The position numbers and the translations under genes were made by a program. This document shows, piece after piece, positions 55,061 to 64,000 of a stretch of DNA of 64,000 bases. Source of the DNA: Cephalotus follicularis (taxonomy: Eukaryota > Streptophyta > Magnoliopsida > Oxalidales > Cephalotaceae); the NCBI GenBank assembly GCA_001972305.1, contig BDDD01006243.1, positions 1-64,000 on the forward strand. The letters are read 5' to 3'. The stretch's first letter is position 1, and each line of letters begins with the position of its first letter. Below the pieces are notes generated by a model that was not told the origin of the DNA, made no database searches, and worked only from the letters and a program-made list of their open reading frames with translations.

Positions 55061-55137
55061 CATGTACATGTGTAAGGGAACAAATTAACAAAAGAACAAA
55101 CCACAGTAAAGGTGACAAGTAGTTTTTGGTCACTTTA
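55061..55137. other. Short non-repeat sequence between C and J
   Basis: This 77-base stretch joined 18246 before C inserted and joins 60690 if J is removed. It ends in the cttta target duplication of J (55133-55137). No gene is seen. Confidence 0.7.
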
Positions 55138-55303
55138 TGTAACGCCCCAAACCCCAAGGGTTAACCCCCAAGATTTGATGCGTTACTACAATATCATTCA
55201 TTTACTAATTTCAGCGAAAATTAAAATCATTTAACAATAAAATCATGCATGCAGAATAGTCCCATAAAACATCACTTACGTGGATAAATCCCAATATTAT
55301 ACA

Positions 55304-56278
55304 TGTTGACATTTATGTCTCAATCCTATGTTTTGATGATAACATATTTGTATTTGACAAAGTTTCTTTATGTGCAAGAAAGGTAAAAGATAAACATATC
55401 AGCAGAAATTATGCAGAAACAGCACAGACCGCCGACGCTTGCAATTAAAGCGTCTGCGCTTTGGCTGGCGGTCGAGACAAGAACAAAGCGTCTACCGGTG
55501 AAGCACTTGGAGAATTGGAAATAACACTCCAAGCGTCGACGCTCAAATTCAAGCGTCTGCGCTTTGAGGCGCAAAACGCATACGCTTAGTGCAAAGCGTC
55601 TGCTGTCTGGTACAGAGAGTAAATGGAAATTAAAATGTGCCTAAGCGACGACGCTCAAGGCTGGCGGTCGACGCTTTATCTGGCGGTCGACATAATCAAT
55701 GGAACGTCTACGCTTCAAGCAGAGTATTCAAATTTGGGAGCCCCAACGGTCACATGACCGTCGACGCTTGGGAGAGGTCAGTCGACGCTTTGATCGTCTG
55801 CAGCAATTTTCTGACAGATTTCAGTGGACATTCCATTAAGGAATTAATCCTAAACTAATCCCAACGGATCTTTGAGGCATTAAGCTATAAAATGACGAAT
55901 GTTTTGAAGTGCAGAAGAGAGAACAACACAAGTAAATCAAGCATACAACCATCATTCAAGAAAATCACACTCAAAGCATTCAAATAAAAGAGCTCAATCA
56001 AAAGCCTTATTTTTGCTTCTTAAGCTAATTCTTGTTCTCATTATTTTGAGAAATCCTTTATTGTAAAATCCAACCTTGTGAGAGGTTTAGTTACAAACCA
56101 AAACATTTATACTTTGATTGTAATAGGGGAGTGAACCCTAGAACATTTGGGGAGTGAACCCAAAGTGAGTTGTAAGTGATTGAGGTCAATCACCAAGGTG
56201 TAACCGAATAGCACCCGTAATTGTATTCGGAGAATTAGTGGAACCTCAAGGAGATCCTTGGGAAAAGTGGACGTAGGC
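55304..56278 (+). repeat. LTR-derived part of Copia fragment I
   Basis: The start TGTTGACATTTATGTC matches the LTR start of A'. It carries an array of GCGTCGACGCT / GCGTCTGCGCT copies at 55430-55800, a TATA-like TATAAAA at 55886-55892 and the 'ggggagtgaaccc' and 'ggacgtaggcaa' blocks shared with the A and E LTRs. Confidence 0.85.
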
Positions 56279-56427
56279 AATTCATCAAGGACCATATTGA
56301 AAAAGGAGACATTGAACTAGTTTTTGTTCCGACCGAAGAACAAGTCGCGGACATTTTCACCAAACCTTTAGATGAGAACACTTTCTCTAAATTTAGACTA
56401 GAATTGGGTTTGTGTGAAATTGAGTGA
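56279..56427 (+). pseudogene. RNase H end of Copia fragment I
   Basis: The segment reads FIKDHIEKGDIELVFVPTEE, QVADIFTKPLDENTFSKF and LELGLCEIE, nearly the same as the end of RNase H in element A (11570-11710). It is followed by the ORF3 spacer as in A. Fossil. Confidence 0.9.
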
Positions 56428-56539
56428 TCTAACATGTTTGTATGATTGGTATGAATATGCATGTTTGTTAAAATTGCTTGTTTTTTACATGATTGCATCA
56501 TTTGCATACATTTTCGCGCGTTTTCGGCAAGTTTGAAGA

Positions 56540-56695
56540 AGAACCGTTTTAAGCGCCGACGGTCGTTTTTAAAGCGTCTGCGCTTTAGAGCCAAATTAGG
56601 GTTCGAAATTGGGGAAATTGGTCTAAGCGCCGACGCTGGAACTAACTCGGTCGACGCTTTAGTCGGGCTTTAAACTTCTAAGCGCCGTCTGCCAC
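56540..56695. promoter_or_regulatory. Internal GTCGAC-type array upstream of ORF3 in fragment I
   Basis: Copies include AAGCGCCGACGG near 56550, AAGCGTCTGCGCTTT near 56573, AAGCGCCGACGCT near 56625, TCGGTCGACGCTTT near 56648 and AAGCGCCGTCTG near 56679. The motif GAACCCTAAATC follows at 56706-56717 and the likely ORF3 start is at 56807. The same order (array, ACCCTAA, about 100 bases, ATG) is seen in element A. Confidence 0.6.
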
Positions 56696-56806
56696 ACTGT
56701 GCTACGAACCCTAAATCAAAAAATTCGACTCTCTGGCAATTTTTCTGGCGTTTTCTTGAGGTTTCAGTGTCGGAGATCAAAGATTAACATCATTTCTACT
56801 TCAATC

Positions 56807-58027
56807 ATGGTGAAAACAAAAGGTCTTGAGCAAGGGGAAGGATCCAAAGGGAAGAAGAAATCAGTTGGCAAAAAGGGGAAGGAGAAGGCTGCTGCCACCA
56901 CTTCCTCCGCCGCTCCTGAGATGGTTACCCCGAAGCCTAGGTACCCTGAGGCATATTTTAACCGAAAAATTCTTGTAGGTAAAGTCCTTGACTTTGCTTT
57001 TTGTTCTAGGGAAGGATTCCCTATTGTGGAGTGGCTTAGATTTCAGGGGTTAGAACCTTTGTTTTCTTTGAACAAACCTAGCTTTCCAGACCTAATGAAG
57101 GAATTTTATGCAAAAATTTCCACTAGTTCTTCATACTTTTCTGCTGGCATTAGCACCATTTTTAAAGGAAAGACCATAGAATTTGATTTAGAAAAGCTGC
57201 ATTCCATTCTAAAAATTCCGAACCTATGTGTTAAAGGGTGGAATCAACAATCTTGGGTTTCTGGTGATGGTTTTGACAGACTTGATTGTGTTCGAGTCTT
57301 GTTCGGTGAAAACGCTGAACCACTTCAGCGTATGTACACTAGAAATTTGCCACTGCACTATAGGTTTTTGCATCGTGCGATATGCACGCAAATCCTTCCA
57401 AAGGCCGGTGGGTTCGATGAGGTAACCCACATGGAAGCCTTCACTTTGTACCACTTTGTCACTAGCCGACCCATAAATGTTCTCTTTCTCATTGTGATGT
57501 ATATGCATTCTATACACGACCGGGAGAATGTGAGGCTAGGTTATAGCAACATCATAACTAGAATTCTTGAATGTTTTGGTGTGGACTTCTCTGGTGAGGT
57601 GCACAATGACCTCCAAAGTTCGGATAAGCTGGGAAAAGGAACCCTCGCTAGAATGGGGTTCAAAAAGCACAAAAGGACAGGTGCTTGGATTACAAGGGAT
57701 GAGGATTCGAACAGAATTGACCAAGAGGAGGGAGAAGCCGAGGTTGGTGAGGAAGCGGAGAATGCACCGTTACAGATCGAACCACCACCTCAACAAATTC
57801 CATATGAGCATCCTCCAAGACATGGGATGGATGAGATGTTCGATGTTATCAAGACCATGCAGAAGAACATTGAGAGCATGAGGAGGCGTCAAAGGAGATT
57901 TTTCAAGAGAACTGCTGACGCAGGCCTTGTTGTGTATGATGGCCTCATATCCTCATCATCCAGCCACGACGATGATCCACCGGACGATGCAGCCACAGGT
58001 GCAGCCACGGATGCTATGGAGGATTGA
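56807..58027 (+). CDS. Third ORF of Copia fragment I ('putative plant transposon protein' type)
   Basis: The open frame starts in the track at 56699, but the homologue in A and the local context favour the ATG at 56807 (MVKTKGLEQGEGSKGKKKS), giving about 406 codons. Order: a Lys/Gly-rich basic start (residues 1-40), a globular region of about 250 residues (KILVGKVLDFAFCSREGFPI, FPDLMKEFYAKIS, VRVLFGENAEPLQRMYTRNL, HRAICTQILPKAGGFDEVTH, FGVDFSGEVHNDLQ), an acidic linker, a helical basic stretch (MQKNIESMRRRQRRFFKR) and an Asp/Ala-rich tail. There is no signal peptide or clear membrane span. It belongs to an old retroelement remnant but is open throughout. What the protein does is unknown. Confidence 0.75.
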   Translation: MVKTKGLEQGEGSKGKKKSVGKKGKEKAAATTSSAAPEMVTPKPRYPEAYFNRKILVGKVLDFAFCSREGFPIVEWLRFQGLEPLFSLNKPSFPDLMKEFYAKISTSSSYFSAGISTIFKGKTIEFDLEKLHSILKIPNLCVKGWNQQSWVSGDGFDRLDCVRVLFGENAEPLQRMYTRNLPLHYRFLHRAICTQILPKAGGFDEVTHMEAFTLYHFVTSRPINVLFLIVMYMHSIHDRENVRLGYSNIITRILECFGVDFSGEVHNDLQSSDKLGKGTLARMGFKKHKRTGAWITRDEDSNRIDQEEGEAEVGEEAENAPLQIEPPPQQIPYEHPPRHGMDEMFDVIKTMQKNIESMRRRQRRFFKRTADAGLVVYDGLISSSSSHDDDPPDDAATGAATDAMED

Positions 58028-58275
58028 GCATGTGCATCATGTCTTTTTATATATATATATATATATATATGGCCAAACCATACAATATATAGTACAGTCC
58101 AATTAATCCATTCAGTACAGTCATTCATTATCATTGACAGTCACTAGAAATCCTTCCTCGGCATCCCCAACCGAAGGAGGAGCGGTAACGCACTCCAGAC
58201 ATTAAGGCAGAGGAGAGGAACATAAACATTATACAATAACAATAACCGTCATTCAGTAACAATAATAACAGTCAA

Positions 58276-58470
58276 TGTGGCTCATCTCGGTCGGTGATCT
58301 GTCGGCTCATCTCAATTGGTGATCCTCATCTTGGTCGGTGATCCATTGGGCTATCTCAGTGACCCACCTGGTTTAGCTCAATTTCGTGACCCATTAGGTC
58401 ATCTCGGAAATAGCCTTACTGGCTCATCTCGGTCAGTGATCCCCGTAAGGCTCATCTTGGTCGGTGATCC
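58276..58470. repeat. Degenerate 'ctcatctcggtcggtgatc' repeats in solo LTR J
   Basis: About seven imperfect copies of a unit of about 20-30 bases (ctcatctcggtcggtgatc, ctatctcagtgaccca, gtcatctcggaaata) lie in a row. On the sense (minus) strand the unit reads gatcaccgaccgagatgag. No protein is supported. Confidence 0.75.
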
Positions 58471-58789
58471 AGTACATTACATTACACTACACTACATTAA
58501 CAGTACATTACACTATAATAACACTTTACTGTCAGGTCTGCCTTGTATATTCTATTACACTATGTTTACCCTATTTCACATTATATTTTATCTCTTAGCA
58601 CTTTATATACTGCTCTTATCATTTATGCACTTATCTATTAATAAAACTCCTTTATCTGTAACCATCATTTCCATCACTGACATATATTTAATATTCTTTT
58701 ATCAACATAAAAAGTGGCCATTCATTATTACTCTGGCGCCGAAACATGTTAGAAGGCATGGCATTGCATGGTCGCATGCTCGGCACGTA

Positions 58790-59980
58790 ACCTGGGCAAG
58801 CTCGGTTGCCATGGTAGGGGGAGAGCTCAATCATCATGGCACCACATGCATGGATACATGCTTTTAGGGAGCTCGGCACTGCTCACACACGATGGGGAGA
58901 GCTCGGTGTTCACTGCATGTTCCACGGATGCATTGGCAATGGCTCCTCAGCATGTACGACGCATGGTGGGCTAGGACATACCACCCTGAGTGCTCGGGAT
59001 GTTCACAGGGCAGTGCTCAGCACCATTTTCGTGGAGAGTTCTTCACCTCGGCGTATGGTAAAGGATAGCACCGACGTTTGGCACCTCGGGTGTTTGGCAG
59101 AGGACAATGCATACATGAGGAACGTAGTGTTGCTTCCTCGACTGCGGGCAGAGGACCACTTGGTGCACGCATGGGAGCTATGGTGCATCCTCGGACGCCT
59201 ATCAAAGGACGACGCATGGCGCCTCGGTGTAAGGCTCTTATGCACCCAAGTGGAGAGCTCTGGCACCATGCCATGCTTTGGGACGCATGGCATGGCTTCC
59301 TCGGATGCATGACACTGATGTGTCCTCGGGCATTGCCATCGACGCATGCATGGAGGTTGGACACATAGCAGAGGAAGCCGCGGTTGGCTCCTTGGACGTA
59401 TGGCAGAGGAACGCTCGGTGCCAATGCCTGCTCGAACGCCTGGCATGGAGAGCTCAACGCCTTGCGTCCTCAGCACTGTACCAAGCATGGGAGAGGAGAG
59501 CTCTTGGGCGATGCACGCATGGCAGGGAACTGGCTTACATGTACAACGCTAATGGCAGAGGAGAGCACTTCGGCACGTTGCAAGCTTGAGGTACTTGCAA
59601 AGGAGGATTCGCATGCGTCGTACGCTCAGTGCTTAGCTCCTCGGCACGTACAACATTGATGCACCCTCGACCGCGTCCATTGAGAACTCAGGTGCGCTAC
59701 TGGAAACGCATAACAGAGGAGAGCTCTCGTCCTCTGCACTTGACGCCTCTGCTATTGGTTCCTCGGCTCGCACGGCAGAGGAGAGGTCGGTGTCTCGGCA
59801 TTTTAGACGCATGGCCATCACGGCTCATGTCTTCCTCGGCACATGGACGCCAGCCCTGGATGCTCGAGGCTGCAAGCTTGAAGCGCATGCAAAGGGGCCT
59901 TATGCGCATACTCACGGGACGCACACAGAGCAGTGCTCAGGCACTATTTATGCATGCCTTGCACTGTTCACATACTCAGG
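58790..59980. repeat. Region dense in ctcgg, gagagctc and gcatgg words in solo LTR J
   Basis: Short words recur irregularly over about 1.2 kb (gagagctcgg, tcctcgg, gcagaggagagctc, acgcatggca). The many overlapping open frames on both strands share low-complexity composition and are shadows of this repeat. This is a family-specific LTR array comparable in position class to the GTCGAC arrays of other elements. Confidence 0.6.
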
Positions 59981-60689
59981 CGCCACACATTATATATATA
60001 TATATATATATGACGCGCTTGAGTGCCAGGAGACACCTCCTCGGCATAAAAGTATACTATTACTAAGTCTAATGCTGAGAACCATTTTTTTTCATTTCTC
60101 AATCACTATACCCTTATACATTTGTCTAACAGTAGCCAAAACAATCACACTGTAATCATAACAATACGAAATAAGAGTAGAGTACCGAGTAGGAAGTAGA
60201 TCATACCTCAATCCAACGAGGTTGTTGCACCATTTCCTTTGCTCAAGTCCACTCCTTTCATTTCTCCTTCCTTTGCTCCTTTGCTGGTAGCTTCTCCTTG
60301 TCCACGTCTCTCCAAAATTAGCAACAGCCTTCACCATACCCATTGTCTCCTTTAAATAGCCAATTCATAGAACTCTCTAGAATTCGCCACACCAATCCAA
60401 CAACTCCTTTACATTGCGGGCTGAGGACTAAGGTAGGCCCAACACTCTTCTTCCCCTTTAATTCAACTTCGGGTCATAGACATTTTGAGCCCAAATTCCA
60501 TTTTAATCCAATACAATTTAATACCAATTAAGCTCCAAATTCTCCTTTATATAAGTTCGGTCCAACACTCGGCCTAGCCCAAAAACCATAAATTCAATCC
60601 AGTCCAATAATAGTACATTTTCGACCAAAATACTATGCCTCAAAATATTGTACACGTATAGTTTATTTACGGAATTTTTGTGTATTACA

Positions 60690-62177
60690 CTTTATGCCTT
60701 TGAAATCAAATAAAAACTTCTAGGTCACGATTTTGTAGGTCTACAAAGCAAATCCAGTACTAAGGTCAAAAATAAAAACTTAAAAAATCATTGATTTTTA
60801 AAACAATGATTGTTATATTTTTATTAATTTTTAAATCTTTAATTCAATAAATGATCAATTTGACGTAATCTATAAATAGATTAAAAAACTTTAAAATTTA
60901 ATATAAACACATATCTACTAAATTATCAATGTATTAATTACTTAATTAAAATTAAGATAAAAATTATTAATTTTTTTTATTTTATTGATGGAGGAAAAAA
61001 AAGTTTTATTTTATACGGATTATTGAGGGAGAATGAAGATGTAATCAACAAAGAAAGAGCAAATAATAAAGATTTAGTTAAAAAAAAATTTGTTTTAAAA
61101 TCTTTTTTTAAGTTACTCTGTAATTGATAGCTTTTTAAAAAACTTTTACGAAAATATCAATGTACTAATTACTCTGTACCAGGATAATACCAAATCTTAA
61201 TACATTTAAAAAGTAGCTTTGCCTTTGTGAATAAAAGGTGCTTTAACATCTTCTGACAATATTCTCTGTAAGGTGCTCAGTGTTTCCCTTGGTTATCGTG
61301 CTCACATTTCTCCATTTACGGGAACCAGACACAACGATCAACCACACAAATTACTTTACACACTAAAACTGAAATTTTTATGGCTTCCCAAGGACTGTTG
61401 TTTCCATTTTAAAATTTAATATTATTAATCACGCTTTACTCTTTTCTCTCCTTCTCTCTCTTCAAGTTTTAAGACTCTTTACGAAAAGAACCCAGATTAG
61501 GCATTTTGTCTGATACTACTGTGAAATGCCTTTGGTTGGCTTCTTTTGTGAGTTGATTTTTTAAGGGTTTATTGTTTAAAGACTTTCATCCTTTGATGGT
61601 TGTTAGTGTTATGTGCTTGTGTGGTTGCTTGGAGTTTTTTTCTTTTTTTTTTAAAACTGAGAAAGATATGGTGGCTCCTTGATGTACTATTGTTCTTTGG
61701 TGTTTTGGAAGGATCTCTGCCTTAAATGCTTTTGATAAAGAATGTTTTTTGACGGCTGTGTTTTGTGTTTTATGCTATGACATGGTAGTGTGGATGAATT
61801 TTTGAGGGATAAAAACAGTGTTTTTGCTGTTTTGAACTGTCTTGGGTTTCTGGGTTGTCATCATTTTTTTTTCCAAAGACTTTTTAGTTAAACAACTGTT
61901 GTGTTTTACTTTATTTACCATCAATTAGATTGTCAGTGGGCATGGATACGGAGCTTTTCTGAAAGGTTAGATCTTTAAGTTCACATTTTTAACTTGATCT
62001 CACATTGGTTAACATAAGATAAGAGCGGAACTATCTTCCTGCAGTAAGTACATTGTTTACTTACAAAATTATTTTCTGTTTGGGCTTAATGATGGGGATC
62101 TGGATTGTGATTTTGAAGAAAGGGTCTTCTTTTTGAACTTTGGGTGAAGTTTATTTGCAAAAAATTAGTTGGTGAAG
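60690..62177. other. 5' flank and leader of the DUF1666-type gene
   Basis: AT-rich intergenic sequence starts with the cttta duplication of J and has long A/T runs near 60780-61140. A CT-rich stretch (61438-61465) and a strong donor-like GTGAGT at 61548-61553 are followed by an acceptor-like CTTCCTGCAG ending at 62044. A leader intron is therefore possible, but this is a guess from splice-site look-alikes. I see no other gene here. Confidence 0.45.
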
Positions 62178-64000
62178 ATGGATTTCATCAAAGTTAGAAA
62201 GTTTAGAAAGGCCCGCAAACCAAAACCAGAACTAGGGTTAGAGGATAAGCCCGTGCAACAGATTGTGGAACCAAAAAATGAGAATGATAATGCTGGTAGT
62301 GATTTGAACAATAAAGATAGACATGATACTGTTGCTAATGATATTGAGGACGAGGATGATGATTTTATATGCGAGGAGGTGAGGAGGAGGTTGAAAGAAC
62401 TGAAAAGGAACAATTTTATGGTATTAATTCCTGAAGAAGAGGAGTCTTGCCCTGAAGAGGAGCAAGATGAAGAGGGTGAAACTAGTTCTACTGAGTGGAG
62501 GGATGTGGAAGCAGAAGGTCGGCGATGGTGGGGCGGGTTTGATTCTTTGTACGACAAGTACTGCGAGCGAATGCTGTTCTTTGATCGAATGAGTGCTCAG
62601 CAACTCAATGAAACTGGTACAAAGTTATAATTGCATATTGTGCCTTTTTTTTATAACACCATTAATGAGTGGGATTTTAGTTTATGAAATTCAAAATTTC
62701 TTGTATTTGTTTGAAGCCACATAAACAATTGGTAAGATCTATAGTCTAACGTAGCTCTGTAGTGCTGTCATCATTAACTGGAAGTTGACTGAGGTATTAG
62801 ACTTGTGCTGGTTTTCAAATTGTCATTTTTTAATTTATTACATCAAATCACTTTGTTTCCGGAGTTAGCCTTTATACTTCATATAAGTCAAATAAAAATG
62901 TGCGAGATTTAATTAGCAATTACCAAATTAGTGGTTTGATGATCTTTTGAGAACTAACTCATTGGAAAAATGTTGTGTTCAATTTGATATCCAATTCTCA
63001 TTGTTTGAGAATTTTTTTTTTTGTGTCCAAACAGAAACTTCTATCAATTTGATGCAACCCTTTGGAAATTTGGGGAGATTAAAATAAGAGATATATGACA
63101 TTCAATGATTACCTAATAATATCTTCAATCCCTAGACATGAGTAATATACTATTGATATATATATATATATACTATTCAAATTGCACTACATTTGACAGA
63201 ATTCTCTCGTTGCTCCTCGTTTTACTACTTTTACTGCTAAGGTTGATGAGGTGTTGGAACTGTTGATGTACACCTTAATGAGATCACACTTAGAGTGGTC
63301 ATTATGTCTTGGTGATGCTTTGCAACTGAATCTATAGTTGTCTAGTGCACTCATATTGTCAAATTTTCTTTGTTGCTCGTGTTTGAACATCTACGTGTTG
63401 GTGTTATGTGTGACAAGACAAGTTCCATGTGTGAAGTTTTTCATCGAAACGCTTTCTGGTCACAGGGTGAAATGAAACTCTAGTCAGCCTATCTCAAAGG
63501 ATTATCTGCCATTGTGAAAAAATTAGAAAGTTGCTCACCCAAAATGATAGAACTCTTGAATTAGTGGAATACTAAAATGTGCACATATTATGCCTCTTCT
63601 GGCCAAAATTTTGGGAAGTGGCGGTGGGGGTGGATGGGATTTGGTCATTAATACTGAAAACCTTATTTGTGTGTGTGTGTGTGTGTTTGGGGGGGGAGGG
63701 GGGGTGTTTTTTAAATCTGACCATTTTAAGATTTGTCCTTGTGTCTCTATTGCTGTTGTACATTGCCACAATCTTTTAATCCTTATCTGAATGGCAGTTC
63801 TGTTGTGTTTCAGTGTTCCGAAATCCTTCAACTCCCTCAACAGTGTCTGCATCTAAGAAGCTTGCATCCCCTCTCCGCTGCCTTTCTTTGAAAAAGATGG
63901 AGAAACCTGAAGAAGAAACTGAGCACCTGCAGCAGCCCAAGATTGACCCTTGTCATGATCTTGAAACAGCATATGTTGGTCAAATTTGCTTAACTTGGGA
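62178..64000 (+). CDS. DUF1666-family plant protein, first two coding exons (gene continues right)
   Basis: This is the only apparent host gene. Exon 1 starts at ATG 62178 (MDFIKVRKFRKARKPKPELG) and ends at 62616 before a GT donor (62617-62618). The intron of 1197 bases ends at acceptor CAG (63811-63813), and exon 2 runs from 63814 past the window edge. Phase-1 joining gives NET-VFRNPSTPSTVS across the junction. Seen in the product: a basic N-terminus (residues about 5-17), acidic stretches (about 54-62 and 86-101), a Trp/Tyr-rich segment WWGGFDSLYDKYCERMLFFD (about 117-136), and in exon 2 LETAYVGQICLTWE. That last motif resembles the start of the DUF1666 domain of plant proteins; this is recall, not a search. 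Function is unknown. The frame seen upstream of 62178 uses a non-ATG start and is not needed. Confidence 0.78.
62617..63813 (+). other. Intron 1 (between coding exons) of the DUF1666-type gene
   Basis: GT-AG intron, AT-rich, with a (TA)n run at about 63156-63173 and a (GT)n run at about 63668-63687 followed by a G-rich tract to about 63705. The small open frames within it are repeat- or chance-derived. A competing acceptor at 63797 would put exon 2 out of frame. Confidence 0.75.
63668..63706. repeat. (GT)n microsatellite and poly-G tract
   Basis: About ten GT units are followed by TTGGGGGGGGAGGGGGGG-type sequence inside intron 1. It is a simple repeat that may vary in length between individuals, and the G-run may be prone to assembly error. 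Confidence 0.9.

Larger units (their letters stand above)
55304..58079 (+). mobile_element. Copia fragment I (A-like) with open third ORF, nested in J
   Basis: A partial element related to A: LTR-type sequence from TGTTGACATTTATGTC at 55304 to about 56278, then the end of RNase H, a spacer with a GTCGAC-type array, and the third ORF. No protease, integrase, RT or 3' LTR is seen, so it is a remnant. The right edge is uncertain. The 5 bases ataca occur both before it (55299-55303) and at 58080-58084, a tentative target duplication. A (TA)n run lies at about 58048-58070. Confidence 0.75.
55138..60689 (-). mobile_element. Solo LTR J (Gypsy-type), minus strand, containing Copia fragment I
   Basis: Ends are TGTAACGCCCC (plus strand left) and GTGTATTACA, with perfect cttta duplications (55133-55137, 60690-60694). 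Without I it is about 2.78 kb, the size of F, G and the B/H LTRs, and no gag or pol is present. Orientation is taken as minus because the minus-strand start TGTAATACAC and end GGGGCGTTACA fit the other LTRs. It contains repeats of 'ctcatctcggtcggtgatc' at 58276-58470, a region dense in ctcgg and gagagctc at about 58790-59980, and a (TA)n run near 59988-60010. Confidence 0.8.

Noticed and set aside
58836-59659. Several overlapping frames of about 90-160 codons in solo LTR J
   Set aside because: Low-complexity products (Cys/His/Arg-rich) from word-repeat DNA on both strands. No domain and no codon signal seen.
61438-61465. Naming a precise promoter or TATA box for the DUF1666-type gene
   Set aside because: The flank is AT-rich throughout, so many TATA-like words occur by chance, and no single one is supported.
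62165-62557. Ser-rich minus-strand frame opposite the host gene exon 1
   Set aside because: It is the complement of the acidic Glu/Asp codons in exon 1; the plus-strand frame has a proper splice-phase match to exon 2.

Overview
This is a plant nuclear window, most likely from a eudicot. It is almost entirely nested LTR retrotransposons lying upstream of one host gene. The evidence is plant-type Ty3/Gypsy (chromovirus and Tat lineages) and Ty1/Copia (SIRE/Maximus-like) elements, a Mutator-like transposase remnant, and the first two coding exons of a DUF1666-type plant gene at the right edge. No bacterial gene, tRNA, rRNA or CRISPR array was seen.

Layout, left to right. (1) 1-7759: a minus-strand Copia element (A') enters from the left. 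It is interrupted by a Gypsy-type LTR end (1-542) and by a solo LTR (F, 865-6360), which itself holds a second solo LTR (G, 2075-4789). (2) 7760-14940: a plus-strand Copia element of the same family (A) with gag, pol, an extra third ORF and a 3' LTR. A' appears to sit inside A's gag, so A's own 5' LTR would be outside the window. (3) 14941-18246: older sequence with a decayed Mutator-like transposase on the minus strand. (4) 18247-55055: a Tat-lineage Gypsy element (C), 500-bp LTRs, spread over 36.8 kb. It holds a gag-only Gypsy element (B, 20460-37702) that itself contains a complete-length chromovirus (H, 24084-34038), a solo LTR (D, 40724-43154) and a Copia element (E, 43428-49642). C also has a large antisense ORF region between pol and its 3' LTR. 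(5) 55138-60689: a minus-strand solo LTR (J) holding a Copia fragment (I) whose third ORF is still open over about 400 codons. (6) 60690-64000: the 5' flank, first coding exon, intron and start of the second coding exon of the DUF1666-type host gene.

The nesting was solved from the sequence. Seven insertions have matching 5-bp target duplications: C caatt, B tccac, H cccag, D acata, E ccagg, G cttat and J cttta. F has one with a single mismatch. Hand-compared LTR divergence falls in nesting order: C about 10%, B about 5%, H about 3-4%, with E about 4%.

The most interesting signal is a family of short palindromic repeats built on GTCGAC, GTCAAC or GTTGAC, packed in the LTRs of Copia and Gypsy families that are not closely related. 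In the Copia elements A and I the same array is repeated inside the element, just upstream of the extra third ORF, followed by an ACCCTAA motif. Element E has neither the third ORF nor the internal array. This looks like a portable promoter-type module for ORF3, which is an inference.
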